DNA from: JAAUSY01 sp964526735
GTDB lineage: Bacteria > Chloroflexota > Chloroflexia > Chloroflexales > Chloroflexaceae
Direction: 5' to 3'
DNA: 59,301 bases
Assembly: GCA_964526735.1 (NCBI GenBank)
Contig: CAZGLO010000015.1
Coordinates: 1 to 59,301, forward strand
The position numbers were made by a program, and so were the translations under genes. Below are positions 46,016 through 55,210 of this stretch, piece after piece; position 1 is the first letter of the stretch; the number at the start of each line of letters is the position of its first letter. Under the pieces are notes generated by a model, which searched no databases, was not told the origin of the DNA, and saw only the letters and a program-made list of their open reading frames with translations.

Positions 46016-47110
46016 CTACCTACTACACTCAAGATACTCGGCCTCGAACTGCTGAAAGTCGGCAAAATTGGTCGCAAAGTTGTGCGTGCCATCTTGCTGA
46101 CAGCTCGCCACGAAGTAGAGGTAGTCGGCGCTCTCATCTGGTTGCGCGGCGGCCTGGAGAGCAGCAAGACCTGGGCTGGCAATAGGGCCTGGCGGCAGAC
46201 CTGGGTTCTTGCGCGTGTTGTAGGGGCTATCGATTTGCAAATCTTCCAACGTCAAATCTTTGCGCCACCATGTCTGCTCCACTTCGCTGTAGCCAAGCGC
46301 ATATTGCACGGTGGGGTCGGCCTCAAGCCGCCCATTGCCCGTCTCAGAGATAAACTCTGGCTTGGTGCGGTTCCAGAAGACTGCCGAAATCTTGGGCATC
46401 TCCTCAACCAACGTCGCTTCGCGCTGCACGATGGAAGCCATCGTGACAATCTGGTGCACGCTTGCGTTCTCAATATGCACCTCATTCTCGACCTTGCCAT
46501 ACTGCTCATCAAAGCGGTCGAGCATCATGGAGATGATATCGGTCACGGTGGCCGTCGCCGAGATGCGGTAGGTGTCTGGGAAGAGATAGCCCTCTAATGA
46601 TGCGCCTTTTGGCAGGCTGTTGAGCAAAAAGTGGTCTTGCTTGAAAGCATCGCCGTTGCGGGCCGACCGTAAAAAGGCTGCTTCCTCCACCACGCCCGTC
46701 TCTGCGATGCGAGCGGCGATTTGTTCAAGCCGGAAGCCTTCGGGAATGGTGAATTGTTCTTCCTCAACGCGGCTATATTGCAGCGCCGTGATGATCTCGC
46801 TCATGGTCATGTCAGACCTGAGCATATATTGGCCCGCCTGAAGTTGTCCATCAAGCCCTTGTAGCTGCACAAGAGCCGTGAAGAGAAATGGCTGGCGAAT
46901 AAGCCCCGCGGCGTCCAGTTTTCTCGCCACTTGTGTGGTCGTATCGCCCGGCTCAATGATGATTTCCACCTCAGTTGGAACGCTCTCTTCATCTGCAGCG
47001 GTGGTGGTGCCTGACGAACGGATTTCTCGCAAAAGTAGGTAGCCAGAGCACGTAATGACCAGCGCAACCAACGTGATGCTCATCATTATGGCTCGCAAAT
47101 TTCTCATCAA
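46016..47110 (-). CDS. mltG: Endolytic murein transglycosylase MltG (YceG-like)
   Basis: 364 residues: one N-terminal membrane anchor (about 8-28), a LysM-like segment (VEIIIEPGDTTTQVARKL) and the YceG catalytic domain. The catalytic Glu231 lies in ASIVQREA. Other family stretches are GYLFPDTYRI, ADPTVQYALGY, DSPYNTRKNPGLPPGPIASPG and YLYFVASCQQDGTHNF. MltG cleaves nascent glycan strands and so limits their length. It ends 11 bases before aroE, so they probably share a transcript. An overlapping divergent promoter is at 47190-47202. Confidence 0.95.
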   Translation of the reverse strand: MMRNLRAIMMSITLVALVITCSGYLLLREIRSSGTTTAADEESVPTEVEIIIEPGDTTTQVARKLDAAGLIRQPFLFTALVQLQGLDGQLQAGQYMLRSDMTMSEIITALQYSRVEEEQFTIPEGFRLEQIAARIAETGVVEEAAFLRSARNGDAFKQDHFLLNSLPKGASLEGYLFPDTYRISATATVTDIISMMLDRFDEQYGKVENEVHIENASVHQIVTMASIVQREATLVEEMPKISAVFWNRTKPEFISETGNGRLEADPTVQYALGYSEVEQTWWRKDLTLEDLQIDSPYNTRKNPGLPPGPIASPGLAALQAAAQPDESADYLYFVASCQQDGTHNFATNFADFQQFEAEYLECSR

Positions 47111-47166
47111 GGTAGATTACTCCTACACTGTTTGGTATTCTGAATCGTGTTGAATAGCATTGGCTG

Positions 47167-47183
47167 TGGGTGCACAGCACCCA
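47167..47183. promoter_or_regulatory. Operator-like palindrome beside the mltG promoter
   Basis: TGGGTGC-ACA-GCACCCA is a perfect inverted repeat with 7-base arms. It lies just inside the predicted mltG transcript start (near 47187), where a repressor would block it. The regulator is unknown. Confidence 0.4.
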
Positions 47184-47189
47184 TATCGT

Positions 47190-47202
47190 TGGTATTATAT
47201 CA
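47190..47202. promoter_or_regulatory. Overlapping bidirectional extended -10 promoter (mltG / YdcF-like gene)
   Basis: The plus strand reads TGGTATTAT (47190-47198) and the minus strand reads TGATATAAT (47202-47194); the two -10 hexamers overlap by five bases. Leaders would be about 50 bases to the plus gene and about 77 bases to mltG. Confidence 0.5.
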
Positions 47203-47252
47203 TACAGGCACTTCAATGAGCGGATGTAAATGAGAAACGTGAGGAACTCATA

Positions 47253-47912
47253 TTGAAAAGACAGATTCCCCCTCTCCCCGCCACAGGGCAGCACAACCAG
47301 CACAGTTGGGCACACACGCATATCACGCATATCACCAGTATCAAGCAATGGGTGGTGCGTGTGCTTGTGGCGGGTGGGGCAACATGCTTGCTTCTCTTTG
47401 CGGTGGTGGTGGGAGCAACCGTTTTGCAGGCAACACGAGATGAGACACGTTCTGCCGATGTCGCGCTTATTTTCGCCGCGCAGACCCCTACACAAGCGCA
47501 TGTCCAGCACGCGATTTCGCTCTACCAAGAGGGATATACGAAGAAATTTGTTGCGGTGGCCCCAGAGCCATCTGTGTTTCAAGAGTGGCTCGTGGAGGGC
47601 GGTATCCCGCAGGAGGCGGTTGTAGTGGTGCAGGCTGCGGGAGAATGGTATGCGGACGTGGAGCAGGGGGTACAGGTGGCATATCAGCAGGGGGGGCCAC
47701 GCATGTTGATCGTAGACACCCCCACTGCATTGTTGCGGCTGCTGAAGATAGCGCACGACTATGGGGTAGATGCGTATGGCTCGCCCGCCCCGATCAAGGA
47801 TATGAATATACAAACCGTCGTCCAGGCGAGTGTGGGCTATTGGGAGTATGTGTTAATGCACGGGCGGTTGCATCTTCACCCGCCGCCTGCCACATTTACG
47901 CCCCAACGCTAG
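47253..47912 (+). CDS. YdcF/SanA-like (DUF218) membrane-anchored protein
   Basis: 219 residues from a TTG start with GAGGAA about seven bases upstream. A cytoplasmic N-terminus is followed by one transmembrane helix (about 33-55). The outer domain has the DUF218 layout: SADVALIFAAQTPTQAHVQHAISLYQEGYTKK, then a Rossmann-like VAVAPEPSVFQEWL and IVDTPTALLRLLKIAHDYGV. Conserved acidic residues of well-studied YdcF proteins are only partly visible, so the match is remote. Family members are linked to envelope biogenesis, which fits a position opposite mltG. Confidence 0.65.
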   Translation: MKRQIPPLPATGQHNQHSWAHTHITHITSIKQWVVRVLVAGGATCLLLFAVVVGATVLQATRDETRSADVALIFAAQTPTQAHVQHAISLYQEGYTKKFVAVAPEPSVFQEWLVEGGIPQEAVVVVQAAGEWYADVEQGVQVAYQQGGPRMLIVDTPTALLRLLKIAHDYGVDAYGSPAPIKDMNIQTVVQASVGYWEYVLMHGRLHLHPPPATFTPQR

Positions 47913-47924
47913 CAGCCAAATCAG

Positions 47925-48770
47925 CTACCCAAAGAAGACGTAGCACAATACCGCAACGACGCCCCCCGCAAAAGTGCTCAATAGATTTACCATATCGTTG
48001 TTGAGCCACGGCAGTCCGTTGGAAAAGGTGTGTGGGGTGCCATCCTTGCCGACAGGCTTCTCTGTCTCTTTGCCATCGGGCGTACGGTAGCGGGCCTGGA
48101 TCGTCGCGGCCATGAGGCTGTCGGAGAGGGAGCCAACCAACCCACCCAGCAGGCCGGCTGGTATACACCATATCAATGCGGCAAAGGTCATCCCTTGGGG
48201 GTAGAATGCGTGTTCTAAGCCTGCAAAGAGAAACATCAAGATGCCCATGAGCAGCCCGCCCAATGCAGATGCCCCCGTCCCCATCATCGTGATAGCGCCA
48301 GAGGTGCCCGGCTGGACGTGTTGGAAGGTGGTGACGAGGCGAGGTTGTTCGCTGCTGAGTACTCCCAACTCCGTCGCCCACGTATCGGCGGTCACGGTGG
48401 CCATCACCCCAACAAAGAGCGCCATCAGAATGGTCGGTTCGCCGGTCAACGCATAGAATACCGCGATGACTGAGCCAAACCCGCCATTGGCAAGCGCTTG
48501 GGCGAGGTCACGTTGTGCTCCCTTGGCAAAGATTTCGCCTGTCCGCTGCTCCTTGACCTGCTGCTTGTAGTGGGAGAGGGCGCTGCTGCTGATAAAAAAG
48601 CCGATGAGGGTTAGCCCCCAACTCCACCCGCCAAAGCCAAGCGTCAGTGTGCCAACGATAACCGCCCCAAGCCATCCACTCTTGGTCAACGACCCCCGTG
48701 CATAGGCCGCACCACCAACGGCAATACTTAGTATCAGGGCGAGTGCAATGCGAGTGACATTGATCGTCAT
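47925..48770 (-). CDS. DUF92 family integral membrane protein
   Basis: 281 residues from the ATG at 48770 (AGAGGT upstream); an extension to 48929 crosses the terminator hairpin and is rejected. Six or more hydrophobic helices. Typical DUF92 segments: GWLGAVIVGTLTLGFGGWSW, GFFISSSALSHYKQQ, ADTWATELGVLS and GSLSDSLMAATIQARY with a late charged loop and NDMVNLLSTFAGG. Plant relatives are phytyl-phosphate kinases of tocopherol synthesis; the bacterial role is not established. It is convergent with the YdcF-like gene 12 bases away. Confidence 0.88.
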   Translation of the reverse strand: MTINVTRIALALILSIAVGGAAYARGSLTKSGWLGAVIVGTLTLGFGGWSWGLTLIGFFISSSALSHYKQQVKEQRTGEIFAKGAQRDLAQALANGGFGSVIAVFYALTGEPTILMALFVGVMATVTADTWATELGVLSSEQPRLVTTFQHVQPGTSGAITMMGTGASALGGLLMGILMFLFAGLEHAFYPQGMTFAALIWCIPAGLLGGLVGSLSDSLMAATIQARYRTPDGKETEKPVGKDGTPHTFSNGLPWLNNDMVNLLSTFAGGVVAVLCYVFFG

Positions 48771-48802
48771 ATGTACCTCTGTTATACCTCTGTACTTCCC
48801 TA

Positions 48803-48839
48803 GAGCAAAAAGAAACGAGGGTACGACACCGTACCCTCG
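48803..48839 (-). terminator. Rho-independent terminator of the SRPBCC gene
   Basis: On the minus strand a perfect 9-bp stem CGAGGGTAC / GTACCCTCG with a 6-base loop is followed by TTTCTTTTTG. It lies 45 bases after the SRPBCC stop and separates it from DUF92. Confidence 0.85.
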
Positions 48840-48883
48840 CGCCATTATATCAGAATAGCAGAATCTTTTGCCGTCGCCGCTCC

Positions 48884-49390
48884 CTATGCAGAAGAAGCGG
48901 CGGTCAGAGAGGGGAGCAGCACTGGGCACAGTGGGGGGGTATGGTGCTCGACCAGTGCAGACAGAGAGTCAAATGCCTCTTCCAACGCATTGCCGATCTT
49001 GCGCTCGACCGACGTCTCGGGCACAAAGAAGGCCATTGGGCCAAGCATCGGCGCAATATCAAGCTGTGCGGTGATACGTAGATCGGTTCCTTCGTGGTAA
49101 TGTGCAGGAGAAAGCGTCCAATGGATGGTGCCCTCTAAGGAGGTGTGGGCATGAAACACGACCTCATGTGGAGCGGCCCAATGTAATGCCCCTTTGACGT
49201 GGGCGGTACCAAAAACACCGCCAAGAGCTAACCACATCTGCAGCGACAAATCGTGGCCGGTCGTATGCGTGATATGGGTCTTGCGCACCCGCGGGATGAG
49301 CGACAGAAAGTCGGCTGGATCCTCAAACAGGCTGAAGATCTCTTCGGGCGTTGCAGTGGTCATTCGTCGTTGCCGATCCACATAGATCAT
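48884..49390 (-). CDS. SRPBCC-fold (polyketide cyclase/dehydrase-like) protein
   Basis: 168 residues. The N-terminus TPEEIFSLFEDPADFLSLIPRV and the alternating strands (GALHWAAPHEVVFHAHTSLEG, TIHWTLSPAHYHEGTDLRITAQLDI) followed by a long C-terminal helix (SVERKIGNALEEAFDSLSALVE) fit the START/SRPBCC hydrophobic-pocket fold. It probably binds a lipid-like ligand; no catalytic assignment is possible. It has its own strong promoter and terminator. Confidence 0.8.
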   Translation of the reverse strand: MIYVDRQRRMTTATPEEIFSLFEDPADFLSLIPRVRKTHITHTTGHDLSLQMWLALGGVFGTAHVKGALHWAAPHEVVFHAHTSLEGTIHWTLSPAHYHEGTDLRITAQLDIAPMLGPMAFFVPETSVERKIGNALEEAFDSLSALVEHHTPPLCPVLLPSLTAASSA

Positions 49391-49464
49391 TGATACCCCC
49401 TCTCTGAGAGCCAGACGTTGATAGGGAAAACGATACCGTCAATTCAAAACTTTCAACGTGTTTA

Positions 49465-49493
49465 AGTATACAAAATAGAGTAGAGCTTGTCAA
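49465..49493 (-). promoter_or_regulatory. Near-consensus sigma-70 promoter of the SRPBCC gene
   Basis: Minus strand TTGACA (49488-49493), 17-base spacer, TATACT (49465-49470). It is the best promoter in the window; predicted start near 49458. Confidence 0.75.
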
Positions 49494-49517
49494 GGGGGAA
49501 AATTGCCCTACTCTCGT

Positions 49518-50270
49518 CTATCTGCGGGGGAGACGGGGGAGTATCCACCGTTCGATAGCAACCGCCGCGATGCTTGCAACACTCCCCACCGCCACCAACG
49601 GCGTCAAGAGCGCATATTGCCACCCACCACCGTGATGCCATAGCATGGTGACCACTTGCAGCACCACGATGATACCAACGCTGTGCCAAGGCGGGAAACG
49701 GGCTTGTTGCAGAAGCATATACCCACTTGCCGAGCCGATGAGGAGCACAATGACAACCTCCAATGGCACATTTCCCCCTCCTGACACCGCCACCCTGCTC
49801 ACCATAATGCCTAATGTGCGTCCGTGCGGCTCCTGCACCGTTGGGCTATCAAGCACGATAGAGAAACGGGCACGTTGCTGCGGCGGGAACAAAAGATGAT
49901 AGGTGCGGAGGTCAGGGGGGAGAGGAAAAGTATAGGTTGTGGAGCCTGCCGCGGTCAGGGTGAGAGGGACAGTGCGAACAGTATGATTTATCCCGCCGCC
50001 CAACACCATACGCACGGTGAGCATGCCGCCTGGATTGGTGAGCGATAGCCTCGCATCGCCTTCTGTCCACCGAAAAGGCGCAGGCCATCCATCTAGCCAC
50101 TCCTCCTCGTGAAAGCCTTCCAATGGCAGCAGTACCGGCATAGTGTCAATGGGGAAATGGGCGGCGCGCGGGGCACGGTGTATCGCCCACCCCACACCCA
50201 CACCCACCACCAGGATGAGGGCAAGAGCACGGGCATGAATGCTGGACGCGGTGGGCGGGGATGGGGGCAT
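49518..50270 (-). CDS. Membrane protein with extracytoplasmic beta-sandwich domain
   Basis: 250 residues from the ATG at 50270 (AAGGA about eight bases upstream); ATG 50276 is too close to the ribosome site. One N-terminal helix (ALALILVVGVGVGWAI), a beta-rich outer domain (about 45-165) and two or three C-terminal helices. The outer domain has FRWTEGDARLSL, TYTFPLPPDLRTYHLLFPP and GRTLGIMVSRVAV. A similar layout (FRWSDDYAEIHL ... FGLVFQG) occurs in the outer domain of the GT-C-like protein at 38422-40680. It may be a trimmed relative lacking the transferase helices. The function is unknown. Confidence 0.72.
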   Translation of the reverse strand: MPPSPPTASSIHARALALILVVGVGVGWAIHRAPRAAHFPIDTMPVLLPLEGFHEEEWLDGWPAPFRWTEGDARLSLTNPGGMLTVRMVLGGGINHTVRTVPLTLTAAGSTTYTFPLPPDLRTYHLLFPPQQRARFSIVLDSPTVQEPHGRTLGIMVSRVAVSGGGNVPLEVVIVLLIGSASGYMLLQQARFPPWHSVGIIVVLQVVTMLWHHGGGWQYALLTPLVAVGSVASIAAVAIERWILPRLPRR

Positions 50271-50304
50271 GAGCATGTCCTTGTAGTATGGCAATACCGT
50301 GGCT

Positions 50305-50329
50305 ATTATAGCATGCGGCGTGCTATAAT
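50305..50329. promoter_or_regulatory. Back-to-back extended -10 promoters in an inverted repeat
   Basis: ATTATAGCA (50305-50313) and TGCTATAAT (50321-50329) are perfect 9-bp inverted arms around a 7-base centre. Each arm is an extended -10, one driving the 250-residue membrane protein gene and the other the STAND-WD40 gene. No -35 boxes are visible. Confidence 0.55.
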
Positions 50330-50374
50330 GGGCCAACGTCGGCATGTGGAGGAATGTGCGCAGGAGGATCGTGT

Positions 50375-53300
50375 ATGGAACCGATGAGTATCATGGCGGT
50401 GACGACTTTCGCGGGAGCTGTGAATGCCCTTTTGGAGCCGTTAGGAGTGAACGTTGGGGATGTTTCTTCCGAATTTATTTGCAGCACGCTGAGTGATGGC
50501 ACGCGGCAGGGTATTCGGAGTGCCATCACTGGCTTTGCACCGAAAAAGAAGCAGCAGATTAATCACGATCTGCAACGGGCCTTCCGCGATGCGATCTGCA
50601 AAGCCATCTACGATGTTGGGGGTAAGCCGTGCTTCCCCACCGAATGGCGAACAGCACGCGATATTCCTCCTGAGGAAGTCATTGGGTGGCTAACCCAAGA
50701 TAATATCTCCCCACAGGACAACAATGTACTGACCAATGTTTCTGAAACTACCTTAGAACGACAACTATGCCGGGCATTGTGGGCGGTTGGGCGGGCGGTT
50801 AAGGATGAAACGCTCTTCCCCCTCGCCCCGCCGCTTGATGAGCAGTCGCTCCCTGCCAGCGTCTACTACTATTTACAACCCCGGACGCGGCAGGTTGAGC
50901 CTATTGCTGGCCAAAACACTGGTCAAGATGATACCTACCGCTATATTGCGACGACTACCCCCGAACAACTCTCCAACGATTTCTTTGAATATCTCCTCTC
51001 AGCCCTACAAAAGGCACGTGAGCAGGGCAATGCTGGTCTTGCACCACTCCTGTCGCAGACCAATGAAGCCGCATATGTCCGCGACCACCTGCGTCGCCAC
51101 CTGCTCGACCGCACCCTCATCCAATTTGGCGAGCTGCTCAAGTCAGATGAGTATACGGCATCATGGCGTGCCTTCAACCGGCTGCTGCTTGAAGGCTTGC
51201 GGGATGGGGTTGAGGTATTGAAGGGGGGACAGCAGGAAATCCAGCAGTCGCAGTACAACATCCAACAGACCCAGCAGGAGATACTTGACCGCCTTCATGC
51301 CCTCCTCGCTCTCCCCGGAGGCTCGGACACGAACAGGGATTGGAACAACAACCTCGCCACGCTAGTACAAGAAGTAGGGCGCATCAAGGATCGGCAGAAC
51401 ACAAGCTTTGTGGTGCTGCTGCGGCAGATGCAAGGCCAGCATTCCGAGGTGATAGAGGGCATTTCGGGGGTGCAGGAGACGCTCCAGCGGCTGGAAACCC
51501 TCCTCATCGACGCGCAGGCCATCGAAAACCCGTATGATACCAACAGCCTTCCCAACCCCTACCTCGGCCTGCAATCATTCACCTATGAACATCGCCACAT
51601 CTACGCAGGCCGCAAGAAGCAAGTCAAAGAGGCCGTCACTAAGCTCACCACCCCCGGCGAGCAGCGCGTCCTGCTCTTCATCACCGGGGCGAGCGGCAGC
51701 GGCAAGTCGTCCTTCGCGCAGGCGGGTATCATCCCCGCCCTCGAAACCTACTACGACCGACGCCATCGAACCGTGCGGTGGGCAGTCTTCCGTCCTTCCA
51801 AAAAGCCTATCGATATGCTCATCGACGGCTTGATGCAGCTTAACATCCCCACCAGCCCCTTGGAGGAGACCTTCGCCCGCCACCTCCAGGCCCACACTAC
51901 CAATGATCAGGTCAACGTCATCATCATTGACCAGTTTGAGGAGCTATTCACCCAATCGGAGGAAGGGCAACGCCAAAACTTCATCACCATCCTGACCACA
52001 CTCCCGCCCTTCGCCAACATCCAAACCCACCTCATCGCCACCATCCGCTCCGACTACCTGCCAGAGCTATTTGCGCACCAAGACCTCTACGATGAGGCGA
52101 AACAAGGCATTGACCTGCGGATGATGAACGAGGATGAACTGCGCACGGCCATCCTCCGCCCGCTCCAGCATACCTACGGCGGCAGGAAGAAATTTGAGCC
52201 GGAGCTGCTTGACAAGCTGGTCGCCGATGCCGCCGCCGAAAGCACCTACCTGCCCCTGCTCCAAGTCACGCTGGAAGACCTCTGGACACGCGGCTCGCTC
52301 AAACTCGGTGCCTACCATAACCTGACCAATGCCATCCGCCGCCGCGCCGAGGAAGTCTATGCCGCCTCGCTTGACAGCCGCCCCCGCACTCCCGATGAGC
52401 AGGATGCCCTGATGGCGATGTTCCTCGGCCTCGTCGAGGTGTCGCTCGATAGCGATACCCGCCGCGATGTCCGCCGCCGCCGCACCACCGCCGAACTTAC
52501 CCACAACCGCCCTGAATGGGAACAGACCATCGATGAGCTGGCGACCGCCCGCCTCCTCAGCAAAGGGCTTGAGCACCACGGCGACCAACAAACCGAAGTC
52601 GTCGATATCATCCACGAGAGCCTCATCAACAACTGGCAACGGCTGCGAGAGGCGATTGATGAGCGGCGCAGCCAACTGCAGCAACGGGCACGCTTTGAGC
52701 TTGCCTGCGCAGAGTGGCAAAAGGAAGGCAAGGATGAACAATACCTCTTGGTGGGCGTGCGGCTGTCGGAGGCCGAAGCCCTCGATGAGGTGGGCGATGT
52801 GGCGCTGCGCAGGCAAGAGGCGCAAGAGTTCCTGAAGCGAAGCAAAGATAAGCGCGAAGCAGAGCAGCAGCAACGTTTGAAGAAAGCACGAATGGTGATT
52901 GCTGCTCTGTCTATACTAGTCGTGGTCGCCGCAATCGCAGCCTGGTGGGCAACGCAAGAGGCAGAACACGCGCGGGAGGCTGAAACCGTCGCGGAGCAGC
53001 GGGCTGAAGAAGCTCAAGAAGAAGCCCACGCCCGCGCCACTGCCGAGGCTGAGGCCGAGCAGCGGGCTGAAGAAGCTCTCGCCAACTACCTTGCTAGCGA
53101 GTCAGGGAATGTGGAGAAGCGAGACCTAGATCTTTCAATGCTCCTCGCCCTGCAATCGAACAATCAGGCGGATGTGGTACAGAGCCAACGTGCGATATCA
53201 GACAGATTGCAAACTTCGCGTTATCTCAGCACCACCCTCCACGGCCACTCTTCCTCTGTCTGGAGTGTGGCATTTAGCCCAGATGGGAGGACGCTCGCCT

Positions 53301-53918
53301 CCGCTTCCGACGACAATACCATCAAACTGTGGGATGTGACGAGCGACCCCCCCGCTGAAGTGGCGACGCTGAGCGGCCACTCAGACTGGGTTAGGAGTGT
53401 GGCATTTCGCCCAGATGGGAGGACGCTCGCCTCCGCTTCCTCCGACGAGANNNNNNNNNNNNNNNNNNNNNNNNNNNNNNNNNNNNNNNNNNNNNNNNNN
53501 NNNNNNNNNNNNNNNNNNNNNNNNNNNNNNNNNNNNNNNNNNNNNNNNNNGTTGGGTCAATAGTGTGGCATTTCGCCCAGATGGGAGGACGCTCGCCTCC
53601 GCTTCCTCCGACGAGACCATCAAACTGTGGGATGTGACGAGCGACCCCCCCGCTGAAGTGGCGACGCTGAGCGGCCACTCAGGTTGGGTCAATAGTGTGG
53701 CATTTCGCCCAGATGGGAGGACGCTCGCCTCCGCTTCTTATCAAACCATCAAACTGTGGGATCTGCGTTTTAAGGAATGGAGAAAAGCACTCTGCCGCAA
53801 GGTCAACCGCAACCTCACGATGACCGAATGGCGGACGTATATGGGCAGCAGTAGGCCGTACGAAAAGACGTGCCCGGGGCTGCCGGAGCATCCGAGCGTG
53901 GCGGAGGCGGGGGGGTAG
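50375..53918 (+). CDS. STAND NTPase with C-terminal WD40 repeats (contains an assembly gap)
   Basis: The start is the ATG at 50375, with AGGAGG seven bases upstream. Residues 1-390 are an unrecognised helical region. The nSTAND1-type NTPase begins at NPYLGLQSFTYEHRHIYAGR; Walker A GASGSGKSSF has Lys444 and Walker B is VNVIIIDQFEELFTQ. A winged-helix-like arm, a transmembrane helix (about 840-860) and a glutamate/alanine-rich coiled coil follow. WD40 repeats of 44 residues start near 954 (GHSDWVRSVAFRPDGRTLAS); neighbouring copies are almost identical in DNA. The end, ALCRKVNRNLTMTEW, matches a tail common in cyanobacterial and chloroflexal WD40 proteins. The 100 Ns at 53451-53550 break the frame only because their number is arbitrary. 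STAND proteins act as signalling switches, some in phage defence. Confidence 0.88.
53233..53750. repeat. 132-bp WD40-coding tandem repeat
   Basis: At least four repeat units of 132 bases are partly or wholly visible, with long identical stretches between copies (such as the segment following GAAGTGGCGACGCTGAGCGG). The gap falls inside the array. Confidence 0.9.
53451..53550. other. Assembly gap (100 Ns) inside the WD40 array
   Basis: From the intact neighbouring copy, exactly 66 bases lie between the last base before and first base after the gap. The real gap is therefore 66 plus a multiple of 132, not 100. Confidence 0.85.
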
Positions 53919-53946
53919 GGCACCCCCCGCTGCGGGGCGTGGGTGA

Positions 53947-54987
53947 TTAGAAGAAGACCTTAGCGAAGCGCAGGACGCCTTGTTTCCAGGGGACGCGGTG
54001 GGAGACGCCGGAGGAGGTTTGGATGGCGTCGATATTGTCAAGGTACCACTGGTAGTTGCGGATGAGGGCGTCTTTGTTGGAATATGTGGGCGCAAAGCCA
54101 AGTATGCGTTCGGCCTTCTCGATGGAGACGAAGGAGTCTTTGGAGACGGTCTCATAGACCCACTTGTAGAGCGGGGAGAGGCGGAAGAAGTCGAGAAAAC
54201 GGAGTGTCCAAATCATTGGGGCGGCGGGGAAGGGCTTGACCTTCTTGCCAAAGCCCGCGTAGTCTAGCACCGCCTGAAAATCTTCCTTCACGGTGCCATA
54301 TTCCTTTGCGCCGATATTGAACACATCGTTGACTTTCTCTTTATCGCCCGTCGCGACGAGGTAAATGGCATCGCAGAGGTCTTCCACGTCGAGGTATTGG
54401 TAGAGGTTATTGCCGCTGCCAATCACCGGAAAGCCGCGTCCTTCCCGCGCCCAGTCGTAGAACAGCGCAAACACGCCCAGCCGCTCTGGCCCAATGAACG
54501 ATTTTGGCCGCAACACCGGCACACACATCCCCTTTTTCTGATAGGCAAAGCATATCTCTTCGGCCTGTATTTTGGCTTTGCCGTAGGGGCCGACGCCGTC
54601 TAGCTTATCGTCTTCAAGCAGCGGGTGATGGTCTGGGATGCCGTAGACGGCGGTGGAGGAGATGTGGATGAACCGTTCCACGTTGCGCTGATGGGCGGAT
54701 TCGATGACATTACGGGTGCCGTCAATGTCGGTGGAGAAGATATCTTCCTCGCTGTAGAGCGGCAGGGCGGCGGCGGTGTGGACGACAATATCCACCCCCT
54801 CCATCGCGCCGTCAACCGCTTGCCGGTCGCGGATATCGCCCTTGATGATCGTGACGTTGTCTTTCACGTCTTCGTAGGTGAAGTCAGCGAAGTCAAGCGA
54901 AACGACATCGTGGCCTTTGTCGAGCAGGTAGCGCACCAGGTTTATCCCCAGAAACCCCGCCCCACCAGTAATCAGATAACGTGCCAT
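53947..54987 (-). CDS. NAD-dependent epimerase/dehydratase (extended SDR)
   Basis: 346 residues from the ATG at 54987; an in-frame ATG at 55011 would add a non-family N-terminus. The Rossmann motif is LITGGAGFLGINLVRYLL. The catalytic pair is Tyr135 and Lys139 (YGKAKIQAEE), and HISSTAVYG gives the active-site Ser/Thr. The rest (LRPKSFIGPERLGVFALFYDW, YLDVEDLCDAIYLVAT, DVFNIGAKEYGTVKEDF) resembles nucleotide-sugar epimerases and related sterol-dehydrogenase-like SDRs. The substrate cannot be told. A TATAAT on the minus strand at 55086-55091 may be its -10. Confidence 0.87.
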   Translation of the reverse strand: MARYLITGGAGFLGINLVRYLLDKGHDVVSLDFADFTYEDVKDNVTIIKGDIRDRQAVDGAMEGVDIVVHTAAALPLYSEEDIFSTDIDGTRNVIESAHQRNVERFIHISSTAVYGIPDHHPLLEDDKLDGVGPYGKAKIQAEEICFAYQKKGMCVPVLRPKSFIGPERLGVFALFYDWAREGRGFPVIGSGNNLYQYLDVEDLCDAIYLVATGDKEKVNDVFNIGAKEYGTVKEDFQAVLDYAGFGKKVKPFPAAPMIWTLRFLDFFRLSPLYKWVYETVSKDSFVSIEKAERILGFAPTYSNKDALIRNYQWYLDNIDAIQTSSGVSHRVPWKQGVLRFAKVFF

Positions 54988-55210
54988 ATGTATCGGCGCG
55001 CGCACTCTCACAGCTCATGCGGCAGAGTGCTGCACCTTCACTCCTTTCTTGATATGAGGGAAGCAAAGCCATTATTGGCAACTCAATTATAACGGAATAT
55101 GGGAGAGTAGGGATGGCGCGGTGATGACGCGGATGATTGTTCGTGCCTCGCCCCGCCCCGCGCCCCACGTCAGAGAGCAACGCAAGGCGACAATGAAGGT
55201 AATCATGGTG

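Noticed and set aside
50375..53918. Calling the STAND-WD40 gene a phage-defence system
   Set aside because: No defence genes, integrase or mobile elements are nearby, and most chloroflexal STAND-WD40 proteins have no known role; kept only as a possibility.
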